A stretch of 9,511 nucleotides of DNA from AWTP1-13 sp035714005 (GTDB lineage: Bacteria; Pseudomonadota; Alphaproteobacteria; Rhizobiales; Hyphomicrobiaceae): contig DASTMQ010000526.1 in the NCBI GenBank assembly GCA_035714005.1, forward strand, positions 1 to 9,511. The letters run 5' to 3'. Position numbers and translations under genes: made by a program. The notes under the pieces are model-generated. The model made no database searches. It was not told the DNA's origin and worked only from the letters and a program-made list of their open reading frames with translations. Shown piece after piece: positions 1 through 6,158 of the stretch (within the stretch, counting starts at the first letter, position 1; every line of letters starts with the position of its first letter).

Positions 1-63
1 TGTATGGGGCTTTTCTTGTCAAGGGGGGCCCGCAGCACGGACCTTCTCTTTTTCTTTGTTCGC
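1..63. repeat. Direct repeat, copy 1
   Basis: This is the first copy of a 63-bp unit, which recurs at 104-168 with a single 2-bp insertion (gcagcacgg here, gcagcgcacgg in copy 2). It begins tgtatggggcttttcttg and ends in a pyrimidine-rich tract (ccttctctttttctttg) followed by ttcgc. The copy begins at the first base of the window, so the array may continue to the left. The 40-bp spacer (64-103) carries a degenerate echo of the pyrimidine tract. The frames through it give low-complexity translations and I see no gene in it. Confidence 0.9.
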
Positions 64-103
64 TTTCTTGGCCCTTTCTTTTGTTCGACCGGCGCCGCAG
101 GCT

Positions 104-168
104 TGTATGGGGCTTTTCTTGTCAAGGGGGGCCCGCAGCGCACGGACCTTCTCTTTTTCTTTGTTCGC
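104..168. repeat. Direct repeat, copy 2
   Basis: This second copy of the repeat is 65 bp long and identical to bases 1-63 except for two extra bases after gcagc. The start-to-start distance is 103 bp. Near-identity outside any gene means either recent duplication or a dispersed repeat family of this genome. The polypyrimidine half reads as a long purine run on the minus strand, downstream of the minus-strand cyclase gene. Confidence 0.9.
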
Positions 169-321
169 GGGTTGGCTTGCGCATCTGATCGCAGGCGCCG
201 CTCCGCCGAGGGCGCCCGGCGACCGGCGGCCGCCAGTTTCGGCGCCAACGGCTGCCCGGCTCAACCAAAACTTGCAAAATGGCGCAAACGACCATGCCTC
301 GTGGGCTTGCCCCGCGGCCCC
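169..321. other. Intergenic stretch, no gene seen
   Basis: Together with the repeats, bases 1-321 hold no gene I can support. Frames open on both strands here give arginine-, proline- and alanine-rich translations without family resemblance and appear to be by-products of GC-rich DNA. No convincing intrinsic terminator for the minus-strand cyclase gene is visible; the sequence just past its stop codon is GC-rich without a T tract. Confidence 0.6.
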
Positions 322-1008
322 TTAGTCGTCGAAGAGGGCGACGGCGCGGATCGGCGAGCCGGTGCCGCCGCGCCATTTGAGCGGCAGACCGATGAAGCGG
401 AATGGGCCCTGGCCCAGCAAGGCCTCGAGATTGCAAAGGCTCTCGATGTGCGTGATGCCGAGCTCCAAGCACGCCTTGTGCACGAGCACGTTGACGTCAC
501 CCTCCGGACCCGGGCGCATGGAGTCGATGCCGAAATGCACAATGCCTTGCTTGGCCAGCCATTCGGTGGCTGCGACGTTGACGCCGGGGTTGTCGCTGGC
601 ATAGGCGGGCTTGGGATAGGTACGGGCATGATGGCCCGTGCAGAGCAGGATGGTGCCGCGCGCTGGGATGGCGAGGCCGGCCGCAGCCACGGCCGCTTGC
701 AAGTCGCTCGGGGCAATTTCCGCTCTCGGTGCGATGTGCCTCAGGTCAAGGCAGATCCCTGGCACGATGCAGTTCTCCAGCGGATACTCGTTGATGGGGA
801 TGCCGCTGCGGCCGAAGTGACGGGGTGCATCGATGTGCGTTCCGCCATGGTCGGGCATGGAGAAATACATGACGCTGTTGCCGTGCACGTTGCCGGAATC
901 GGCAAAGGCTTCCTCGTGCGTTTTCCAAATGCCGTGAATAATGGGCGGCTGGCCCGGGTAGCTTGGCGTGCGATGGTAGAGCTCGCGGCTGAGGTCAATA
1001 ATGCGCAT
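322..1008 (-). CDS. Cyclase-family metal-dependent hydrolase (kynurenine formamidase-like)
   Basis: The product is 228 residues, close to the usual size of the cyclase/KynB family (Pfam Cyclase, PF04199). Members are metal-dependent hydrolases of amide or lactone bonds, such as N-formylkynurenine or isatin hydrolysis. The family signature HxGTHxDxPxHF appears as HGGTHIDAPRHF at residues 54-65; H54, H58 and D60 are the expected metal ligands, with H64 nearby. The C-terminal block ITHIESLCNLEAL (185-197, E189) and the LPLK...GSPIRAVAL ending also fit. No signal peptide is seen, so it is probably cytoplasmic. The start at 1008 is chosen over an ATG at 1020 because GGAG lies six bases before it, whereas the upstream ATG has no good ribosome site. 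No kynurenine-pathway gene is adjacent, so the substrate is unknown and kynB is not assigned. Family assignment is firm; the specific reaction is inference. Confidence 0.9.
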   Translation of the reverse strand: MRIIDLSRELYHRTPSYPGQPPIIHGIWKTHEEAFADSGNVHGNSVMYFSMPDHGGTHIDAPRHFGRSGIPINEYPLENCIVPGICLDLRHIAPRAEIAPSDLQAAVAAAGLAIPARGTILLCTGHHARTYPKPAYASDNPGVNVAATEWLAKQGIVHFGIDSMRPGPEGDVNVLVHKACLELGITHIESLCNLEALLGQGPFRFIGLPLKWRGGTGSPIRAVALFDD

Positions 1009-1089
1009 TGGGGTCTCCATCTCGCGGGTGCTCGCAGACTACACGCGTTTTGAGCGAGGTGGCGACGCAACTTGGAGGCCTTCGGGGCC

Positions 1090-1126
1090 AAGCAAGCGGG
1101 AGAAGCAAGCGGGCCAAGCGAGCACG
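1090..1126. repeat. 13-bp tandem repeat, about 2.8 units
   Basis: The 11-mer aagcaagcggg occurs at 1090-1100 and again at 1103-1113. A degenerate third unit (aagcgagcacg) begins at 1116, giving an exact 13-bp period. A small ggcc-ttcgg-ggcc dyad lies immediately before it (1077-1089). The repeat sits between the divergent cyclase and Crp-like genes, outside any supported coding region. Confidence 0.6.
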
Positions 1127-1249
1127 CCAAGACACGCTCGGGATGGATTTGCCAAGCCGTCGAGGCATAAAAAGCTGGTCGGGCCATGCCGCGCTTCTTG
1201 GGCTCCCCGTGCGGCCAGGGTATCGGGGGGCGCGAACCCCATCGCCCAA

Positions 1250-1265
1250 TGTGACTAAGCTCATA
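1250..1265. promoter_or_regulatory. CRP-like operator palindrome
   Basis: The sequence TGTGA-CTAAGC-TCATA matches nine of the ten conserved bases of the classic CRP site TGTGA-N6-TCACA, and AA and TT lie on its flanks. It is 242 bp from the cyclase start on the minus strand and 337 bp upstream of the Crp-like gene at 1587. The recognition helix of that regulator keeps the Arg-Glu pair that CRP uses to read TGTGA. Autoregulation or control of the cyclase is therefore a reasonable inference. No clear -35/-10 pair could be placed around it. Confidence 0.5.
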
Positions 1266-1352
1266 CTTCGTTCCCCCGCCGCTGTGTCAGACTTTTTCGG
1301 CATGAGGAGCCGAGACGAGAGCGGCCCTGGTCCTTTTTGTAAACGGGGAGGT

Positions 1353-1574
1353 ATGGCTGGCGAGGGCCGACAACTCGCCTTTCGGCAGCAAACGGACAAT
1401 GGCGATGGCCACTGTCAGGTCTCCATCGCCTTGACGATTTGCACACGTTGCGGTTTTGCGAGTTGGGATGCTGCGGCCGAAGCGACAATCGGGCGCGCCG
1501 TTCATCGGCACTACGCCAGGCTTGGGCTGAGCTTTGCGCGCGCGCTTCTCGCGGGCCCGCCGCGTCGCGGCTAA
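1353..1574 (+). CDS. Possible small Cys/His (zinc-binding-like) protein
   Basis: This is a 73-codon candidate ending 12 bases before the Crp-like gene. The middle reads TICTRCGFASWDAAAEATIG, then RAVHRHY: C30-x2-C33, a 17-residue gap, then H51-x-H53. This layout resembles small bacterial zinc-binding proteins with a CxxCG knuckle and an alpha-helical His pair, but I cannot name a family. GGGGAGG lies at 1345-1351, only one base from the ATG, which is too close for a normal ribosome site. An in-frame ATG at 1302 exists without a ribosome site, so the start is uncertain. The short gap to the regulator and the weak ribosome site of that regulator would suit translational coupling if the ORF is real. 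It could equally be a chance open frame in GC-rich DNA. Confidence 0.35.
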   Translation: MAGEGRQLAFRQQTDNGDGHCQVSIALTICTRCGFASWDAAAEATIGRAVHRHYARLGLSFARALLAGPPRRG

Positions 1575-1586
1575 ACGAGCGCCAAA

Positions 1587-2375
1587 ATGACCATACAGTC
1601 TGTGCCGATCATGATGAACCACCTCGAAATCCTAGGCAACCATCCCATCCTTGGCGAGCTGCCAAAGGCAAGTATCCAGCGCCTGCTTGCCTGCGCCACG
1701 ACGCGCAAGCTTCGGCGCGGGGCCACCATTTTCGCCAAAGGCGATGCTGGTACGCAGCTGATCGCCGTCCTATCCGGCCGCGTGAAGATCGTCGTCTCCT
1801 CACCTGAGGGGCGCGAGGCGGTCCTCAATGTCGTGCACGAGGGCGAGGTCTTCGGCGAAATCGCCTTGTTTGATGGCTGCCCGCGTACGGCGAGCGCCAT
1901 CGCCCTGGCTGACTGCGAGCTATTGAGTATTGATCGCCGTCAGTTTTTGCCGCTGGTGCGCGAGCAGCCTGACATCGCCATCAAGTTGATCGAAATTTTG
2001 TGTGCACGGCTGCGTCGCTCGAGCGAGCAGTACGAGGACATAATGTTTCTCAATCTGCGCGCGCGGGTGGCCAAGCTGTTGCTGCGATTGGCCGAAGAAG
2101 CCGGCGGCCCGCCGCCCCGCAAGGTGTCGGTGACGCAGCAGGAAATGAGCCATATGGCGGGGATGTCGCGGGAGAGTATCAATAAACAGTTGCGCGCCTG
2201 GGCACAGGCCAAATGGGTGCGGCTGGAACGCGGCGGCGTGGTGGTGCTGAGGCCAGAGGCGCTGCTGAGCATCATCCAGCGCGAAGGCCGTGCCGGCGTA
2301 GGCTTGGGCACACAGCCGCAAGGCCAAATCGCCGTGCCGAGCAGCCCGCGTTCGGTGCGCCGGCCTCAGCACTAG
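1587..2375 (+). CDS. Crp/Fnr-family transcriptional regulator
   Basis: The 262-residue product has the two-domain architecture of the Crp/Fnr family. A cyclic-nucleotide-binding-type beta barrel covers roughly residues 22-118, with the phosphate-binding cassette motif FGEIALFDGCPRTASA at 89-104 (E91, R100, T101). A dimerisation helix follows at about 120-170. A winged helix-turn-helix lies at about 178-225, with recognition helix SRESINKQLRAW (194-205). R195-E196 correspond to Arg180-Glu181 of E. coli CRP, and K200 sits where CRP has Arg185. There is no FNR-type N-terminal cysteine cluster, so oxygen sensing through Fe-S is unlikely; an intact cassette suggests cAMP or a related ligand, which is inference. 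The last 25 residues are a polar, probably disordered tail. ATG 1587 is preferred over 1611 and 1614, though its ribosome site (acgag) is weak. It acts in the cytoplasm on DNA; the CRP-like palindrome at 1250-1265 is a candidate target. Its stop overlaps that of the convergent GST gene. Confidence 0.93.
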   Translation: MTIQSVPIMMNHLEILGNHPILGELPKASIQRLLACATTRKLRRGATIFAKGDAGTQLIAVLSGRVKIVVSSPEGREAVLNVVHEGEVFGEIALFDGCPRTASAIALADCELLSIDRRQFLPLVREQPDIAIKLIEILCARLRRSSEQYEDIMFLNLRARVAKLLLRLAEEAGGPPPRKVSVTQQEMSHMAGMSRESINKQLRAWAQAKWVRLERGGVVVLRPEALLSIIQREGRAGVGLGTQPQGQIAVPSSPRSVRRPQH

Positions 2376-3043
2376 CCGGTGAGATGGTGCATTGGGTTTT
2401 CCACCCATTGCCGAAAAGCCGGCCGTCTTCTGAGCTCGGCATACCAACGCGCCAGGTTTGCCATCGGCGGACGCTCGATGTCGTAGAGCTGCCAGCGGTG
2501 GGCGTGAACGCCGAGCGGAATGTCGCCCATGCTGAAGTGGTCGCCGGCGATGAAACGCGAGCGCCCGAGCTCTGCGTCGATCATGCGGAAGGCCGCGATC
2601 AGCTCCTTGCGCGCCCGCTCGACTTCGCGCGCATCGCGCGCGGGCGCCGGCAGCCGAACGAGCTGCATCACCAAGGTGTGTTGGCCGGCCATCAGCTGGT
2701 TGTTATCCCAGTCCATCCATTGCGCCGCCCGGGCAAAGATCTTGAGGTCGTCGCCGTAAAGCAGCCTCGGCGCGTACTTGCTGGCGAGGTAGCGCACAAT
2801 GGCATTGGATTCCCACAAGATGAAACCATTATCGTCGATGGTCGGCACGGTGCCGTTCGGGTTCATCGCCCGGTAGAACGGCTCTCCGACGACGCCGTGC
2901 GGCCGGTGGCCCCGGTAGATGCTGCCAGTTGGACCCATGCTGGCGCTGGCCAGGATGAACTCGAACTTGCGGCCGATTTCCGCAAGCGTCCACAGCACCT
3001 TCAGCGTTCGCGTTGAGGTCGGGCGCCCCCATAGCCTCAGCAT
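2372..3043 (-). CDS. Glutathione S-transferase family protein
   Basis: The 223-residue product fits the cytosolic GST family, which conjugates or reduces substrates with glutathione. An N-terminal thioredoxin-like domain covers about residues 1-87. S10 or T11 lies after the first strand as candidate catalytic residue, NPNGTVPTIDD (61-71) contains cis-Pro67 before the third strand, and ESNAIVRYLA (78-87) forms the glutathione gamma-glutamyl-binding turn. The C-terminal helical domain contains FIAGDHFSMGDIPLG (164-178), whose S171-x-x-D174 is the conserved N-capping box. A stretch around residues 41-56 looks longer than in compact GSTs. The start at 3043 is supported by GAGG five bases upstream; the open frame extends 27 codons further, but that part is not GST-like. 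An inverted repeat lies just upstream of the ribosome site. The physiological substrate and GST class cannot be told. It is transcribed toward the Crp-like gene. Confidence 0.92.
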   Translation of the reverse strand: MLRLWGRPTSTRTLKVLWTLAEIGRKFEFILASASMGPTGSIYRGHRPHGVVGEPFYRAMNPNGTVPTIDDNGFILWESNAIVRYLASKYAPRLLYGDDLKIFARAAQWMDWDNNQLMAGQHTLVMQLVRLPAPARDAREVERARKELIAAFRMIDAELGRSRFIAGDHFSMGDIPLGVHAHRWQLYDIERPPMANLARWYAELRRRPAFRQWVENPMHHLTG

Positions 3044-3053
3044 GCCGTCCTCA

Positions 3054-3076
3054 CGCGGTCGAGGTCTCAGACCGCG
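3054..3076. promoter_or_regulatory. Inverted repeat in the GST leader
   Basis: CGCGGTC (3054-3060) and GACCGCG (3070-3076) form a perfect 7-bp dyad around a 9-base centre, which itself holds a second GGTC. It lies immediately upstream of the GST ribosome site (3049-3052). It could be a repressor operator or an RNA hairpin affecting initiation; the sequence alone does not decide. Confidence 0.4.
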
Positions 3077-3423
3077 CTCATTGTTTCCCGCACTTGGCAG
3101 CTTGGCAAGGCAAGGGGGCGCCATGCCTGCCAGCTGGCGGAAACGTTTGCCCTGGCATCGGCCAAGCGCCTCGGGTCCGGGCGGCGTCCTGGTTTGCGCG
3201 CAGCCGGCAACGATGGGCCTTGTTGGGCCGCGAGCCGTCGCAGCTAAAGCAGAGCAAGCTGGGATTGCCTCCTCCAGAGACGCCGGTTTCTAGATCAGGG
3301 TTTGGCCCGAGTGCGTCGATACCGCTCGAAGGTTCATCAAGATCCGCCTCCCGCAGCCGCCACAGCCGCGCTGCCAGTCGGCGAATAAACCAGAGCTTTT
3401 GTGCGTTTCATGGGGTGATGCGC
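3077..3423. other. Divergent intergenic region with nested palindromes
   Basis: This gap between the GST and M16 peptidase genes holds no supported gene; the peptidase reading frame stays open through it but shows no family similarity before the signal peptide. It contains the perfect palindrome GCCAGCTGGC (3129-3138), AAACGTTT (3141-3148), and an outer dyad TGCCAG/CTGGCA (3128-3133 and 3152-3157) enclosing both. I could not place a convincing promoter for either gene. Confidence 0.5.
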
Positions 3424-4734
3424 ATGGTCCTAAACCGTCGGCATGTCTTGCAGGGTCTGTTGGCGGGGACTGCGCTCGCCGGACAAGCGCCAGCATCGGC
3501 TCGGGCCAGTATCGAGCCCTCCTCCGTCACCCTCGACAATGGCTTTCGCGCGCATTTTGTCGTCAATGACTCACGCTATATCGCGGCGACATTGGTGTTG
3601 CGGAGCAGCGAGATCCGCGCTTCCGACGGGCTTGGGCACATGCTCGAGCACACCTCCTTTGTCGGCGCCGCCGGCGACCATGCGGCGAGCGAAATCAAGA
3701 AAATGCACCAGGATTATATTCAGGAGAGCAATGCCTCCACCGGGCCTGGTGTTATTCAGTGGCAGGCGATGTTCTTGCCCAAGTACCTGGAGCACGTCTT
3801 GCGCCTCTTGGCGCTCACCAGTCTCGAGCAGAAATGCGATGTCGAGACGGTCAGGCAGGAAGCGCGGGTGGTGCTGCAGGAGCTTTATCTCGACCGCTAT
3901 GATGCCAGAGCCGGCCACCGGCGACTGTTCGATGCGGCCTTGTTTGGCAGTCGTCATCCCTATGGGGCCGACACGACCGAATCGGAAATTGCGACCGCGA
4001 AGCTGCCGCCGCCGACGCTCGCCGCCATGCTGCGCGAATACGCCGAGACCATTCGGTTGCCGGCGAACATGCAGCTTTTTCTCGCCGGCGGCTTCGACCC
4101 CGCGGGCGCCGCCGCCATGGTCGGTAGGTATTTTGGCCGCTACCCCTTCGCGCAGGGGTCGATGCTGGCGGTGCCGCAGGCGCCGGTAACGGTGGCGCAC
4201 CGGGCCTTCTCGGCGGCATCGCCGGAGCTGCGCCGCCCCCTGTCCCAGATCAAGATCGCCTGGAACACCGGGGTCAGCGTGACCCATGCCGAGGCCAAGG
4301 TGGTGCTCGCGCTCAGCGAATATTTGAACGCCATGCTGTTTAACCGCCTGCGCGAGCGGCACGGGGATGCCTATGCGCCCGTGGCCTCCTACCAGCCCGA
4401 CGAATGCTCGGGCATTTTTGAAATCAACATTCCGAGCACCCAGGCCTCGCACAGGATCGAGCGCAAAGTGTTTGAAGGCATTGCCGGTCTGAAACTGAGT
4501 ATCGATGCCAGCGAGCTCGAGCGCTTTCGCGATCGCGTCGAGCTCAAGCGCAGAAAAAACGCGGAAAGCAACGAGAGCATCGTCGAGCGGCTGGTGCAGA
4601 GGGCCATAGAAGGCGGCTCGATCCACGACCTCGACCTCGAGGCGGTAACGGCCGACGGCGTCCTTGCCGCCGCGCGGCAGTACCTTCCCTCCTACGAGGG
4701 TGCCTATGTGCGGCTATCCCTGGTTGGGCGATAG
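3424..4734 (+). CDS. Exported M16-family zinc metallopeptidase
   Basis: The 436-residue product is one M16 (pitrilysin/PqqF/processing-peptidase) unit carrying an N- and a C-terminal M16 domain. The inverted zinc motif HxxEH is HMLEH (H72, E75, H76). The third ligand E153, with E146 seven residues earlier, lies 76 residues beyond H76, as expected for the family. NAST (103-106) and the C-terminal R310/Y317 pair in RLRERHGDAY, which helps bind substrate backbone, are present. So this chain has both catalytic and substrate-binding halves and should be active. The N terminus MVLNRRHVLQGLLAGTALAG has a twin-arginine-like pair (R5, R6), a hydrophobic core and a possible ARA cleavage site after residue 28, suggesting export to the periplasm, perhaps by Tat. 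ATG 3424 is chosen because ggggtg lies six bases before it; ATG 3418 is possible. No partner M16 subunit or peptide-cofactor gene is adjacent. The substrate is unknown. Confidence 0.92.
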   Translation: MVLNRRHVLQGLLAGTALAGQAPASARASIEPSSVTLDNGFRAHFVVNDSRYIAATLVLRSSEIRASDGLGHMLEHTSFVGAAGDHAASEIKKMHQDYIQESNASTGPGVIQWQAMFLPKYLEHVLRLLALTSLEQKCDVETVRQEARVVLQELYLDRYDARAGHRRLFDAALFGSRHPYGADTTESEIATAKLPPPTLAAMLREYAETIRLPANMQLFLAGGFDPAGAAAMVGRYFGRYPFAQGSMLAVPQAPVTVAHRAFSAASPELRRPLSQIKIAWNTGVSVTHAEAKVVLALSEYLNAMLFNRLRERHGDAYAPVASYQPDECSGIFEINIPSTQASHRIERKVFEGIAGLKLSIDASELERFRDRVELKRRKNAESNESIVERLVQRAIEGGSIHDLDLEAVTADGVLAAARQYLPSYEGAYVRLSLVGR

Positions 4735-4765
4735 GCTGGCCCGGCGGCCAGCCCGGCACCGCCGG
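4734..4765. terminator. Hairpins between convergent genes, probable bidirectional terminator
   Basis: GGCTGGCC (4734-4741) and GGCCAGCC (4746-4753) form a perfect 8-bp stem with loop cggc. A second small stem, CCGGC-ACC-GCCGG (4753-4765), abuts it. They fill the whole space between the peptidase stop and the lactonase stop. No proper T tract follows on either side (only ttaaaaattt to the right), so termination may be partial or factor-assisted. Confidence 0.55.
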
Positions 4766-5830
4766 TTAAAAATTTGTGCTGAAGACGATTGTGACCGGGC
4801 TGCCGATTTCGATGACCTGACCGGTCGGCCGCAGGCCGCCCGAGGCGGCGGTGACCGCAAACGTGACGATCGTATCGCCGCTCTCGTTGGCCGCGTAGAG
4901 GCAGCGTCCTGCCGGGTCGAGCCCAATAAAGCGTGGGCCTGCCCCTTGCGTTGATTGCCATCCCGCCGGGGTCAGCACTCCGGTCGTGGCGTCGGTGCGA
5001 TAGATGGCAATGCTGTCGTGACCGCGGTTGGAGCAATAGACCGTGGCGCCATCGCTCGACACCGCAATTTCGGCGGTTGTGCTGTAGCCGGTAAAATCGG
5101 TCGGTAGCGTGGTGATCACTTGGCTGGGACGGAGGCGGCCGCTGGCGCCATCCCAGCGATAGGTCGTCGTCGTACTGTCGAGCTCGTTTAGGACCCAAAC
5201 CACCGGCAGCCTGGGATGGAACGCCAAGTGCCGTGGGCCCGCCCCGGGACGGGACTGGGTCGCGTTGGGCTCGGCCGGCGTCAAGCGGCCATGGTCGGGA
5301 TCGAAGCGAAAGGCAAAAACGCGATCGAGACCCTTGTCCGGCACCAGCACAAAGCGCCCCGTTGGATCGAACACGACGTCGTGGGGCTCCGAACTCGTCT
5401 GCTGGGTTCGATGCGGCCCCGGTTCGCCTGGCAGGGACACCAGCTGGGCTTGGTCCATGAGCGAGCCATCCGGCCGGATTGGTAGCACGCCGACCGTGCC
5501 GCTCGCGTAGTTGGCCACAATCAAATGCTTGCCGTTGGCATCGACCGCTTGCCGCACGCCGTTGTTGCCGCCGGTCGCGGCGGCGTTGAGAAGGCGCACC
5601 CGTCCCGTCTCCGGATCAATCGCGAAGGCGGTGGCATAGTCGCAATCGCCATGCACGGCGTAGAGACAGCGCTGATCAGGACCGAGGGCCAGGTAGGAGG
5701 GGTTGGTCAGTTCACCGATATGCTGGACGTGGGTCCAGGTCCCGGTGCCGGCGTCGACCCGAAAGACGTGGATGCCGTCGCCGCGCGCCTGGCGTTTTGC
5801 CGTCGTGAACGATCCCACATAGGCATACAT
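4766..5830 (-). CDS. Lactonase-family beta-propeller protein (6-phosphogluconolactonase YbhE type)
   Basis: The 354-residue product matches the lactonase family (Pfam PF10282), a seven-bladed beta propeller of the YbhE/Pgl type, known to hydrolyse 6-phosphogluconolactone and, in other members, other lactones such as muconolactones. The start MYAYVGSFTT is typical. Further family blocks are NPSYLAL (43-49), LYAVH (56-60), VANY (105-108), HRTQQTSSEPHDVVFDPTGR (140-159), GAGPRHLAFHP (196-206), NELDST (215-220), SSDG..VYCSNRGHDSI (258-274) and GPRFIGLDP (298-306). Length and blade spacing are complete. ATG 5830 is preferred over a TTG eleven codons upstream because GAAGG lies seven bases before it. 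No signal peptide is apparent, so the protein is probably cytoplasmic. No pentose-phosphate gene is adjacent, so the exact lactone is open and I give no symbol. The gene ends against the hairpin shared with the M16 peptidase. Confidence 0.92.
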   Translation of the reverse strand: MYAYVGSFTTAKRQARGDGIHVFRVDAGTGTWTHVQHIGELTNPSYLALGPDQRCLYAVHGDCDYATAFAIDPETGRVRLLNAAATGGNNGVRQAVDANGKHLIVANYASGTVGVLPIRPDGSLMDQAQLVSLPGEPGPHRTQQTSSEPHDVVFDPTGRFVLVPDKGLDRVFAFRFDPDHGRLTPAEPNATQSRPGAGPRHLAFHPRLPVVWVLNELDSTTTTYRWDGASGRLRPSQVITTLPTDFTGYSTTAEIAVSSDGATVYCSNRGHDSIAIYRTDATTGVLTPAGWQSTQGAGPRFIGLDPAGRCLYAANESGDTIVTFAVTAASGGLRPTGQVIEIGSPVTIVFSTNF

Positions 5831-5840
5831 GCTGGGGCCT

Positions 5841-6014
5841 TCATCGTGCTCGCCGTTTGACAACGGCCACCTTCGACGGCGCGCGCGCCCGACTGGCGAG
5901 ACGCCGGCGAGGCTTGGCTTTGCCCATGGAGGCGAAGATGCCGATAGTGTAGGAGAGGTTGCGGCTTGGGAAAAGCGTTGCCGCGCCGCAAGCCGCGATC
6001 GGTTTGGTCATCAT
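5841..6014 (-). CDS. Possible small basic protein upstream of the lactonase (doubtful)
   Basis: A 57-codon ORF starts with two consecutive ATGs (6014, 6011) and stops ten bases before the lactonase start. The predicted product begins MMTKPIAACGAATLFPSR and has a very basic C-terminal half (GKAKPRRRLASRARAP, then KRRAR). I recognise no family and see no good ribosome site. Its position suggests either a leader ORF of the lactonase transcript or simply a chance frame in the 5-prime untranslated region; arginine-rich translations are common in GC-rich non-coding DNA. Confidence 0.2.
   Translation of the reverse strand: MMTKPIAACGAATLFPSRNLSYTIGIFASMGKAKPRRRLASRARAPSKVAVVKRRAR
5961..5996. repeat. 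Inverted repeat in divergent region
   Basis: GCGGCTTG (5961-5968) and CAAGCCGC (5989-5996) form a perfect 8-bp inverted repeat around 20 bases. No T tract follows it. It lies 131 bp upstream of the lactonase start and 227 bp before the molybdoenzyme start, so it could be part of a promoter or leader, but no further evidence is visible. Confidence 0.4.
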
Positions 6015-6158
6015 GCCGCTTGCGGAGGCCTAGCGCCGACCGGCCTCAATTCGCGAAAGCGCCGGCATTTTGCTGGGGCGGGCCACCAGCGTCGGATCCG
6101 GGGCGTTGGCGACAAAGGCCGCGCTCGGTCGAAGGCCAGGGTCGCGAGCGCCCCCTAG

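Noticed and set aside
1..168. Possible CRISPR-like array
   Set aside because: Only two units of over 60 bp with a 40-bp spacer that resembles the repeat itself, and no cas genes in the window.
4..1053. Long plus-strand open frame (349 codons) across the repeats and the cyclase gene
   Set aside because: It is antisense to the well-supported cyclase, is open because of GC-rich codon structure, and its N-terminal part simply translates the direct repeat.
1432..1445. TTGAC-type half site resembling an FNR box
   Set aside because: Only one half matches; the second half (TGCAC) is not the inverted partner, and the recognition helix of the regulator is CRP-like rather than FNR-like.
2213..3016. 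Plus-strand open frame of 267 codons opposite the GST
   Set aside because: It is antisense to the GST, whose fold motifs and ribosome site are clear.
3571..4626. Minus-strand open frame of 351 codons opposite the M16 peptidase
   Set aside because: It is a shadow frame; the plus strand carries the HxxEH motif with correctly spaced third ligand.
5857..5862. TTGACA, a perfect -35 hexamer on the plus strand
   Set aside because: No -10-like sequence occurs at 16-18 bp downstream, which is very GC-rich there; it is also too far from the molybdoenzyme start to be convincing.
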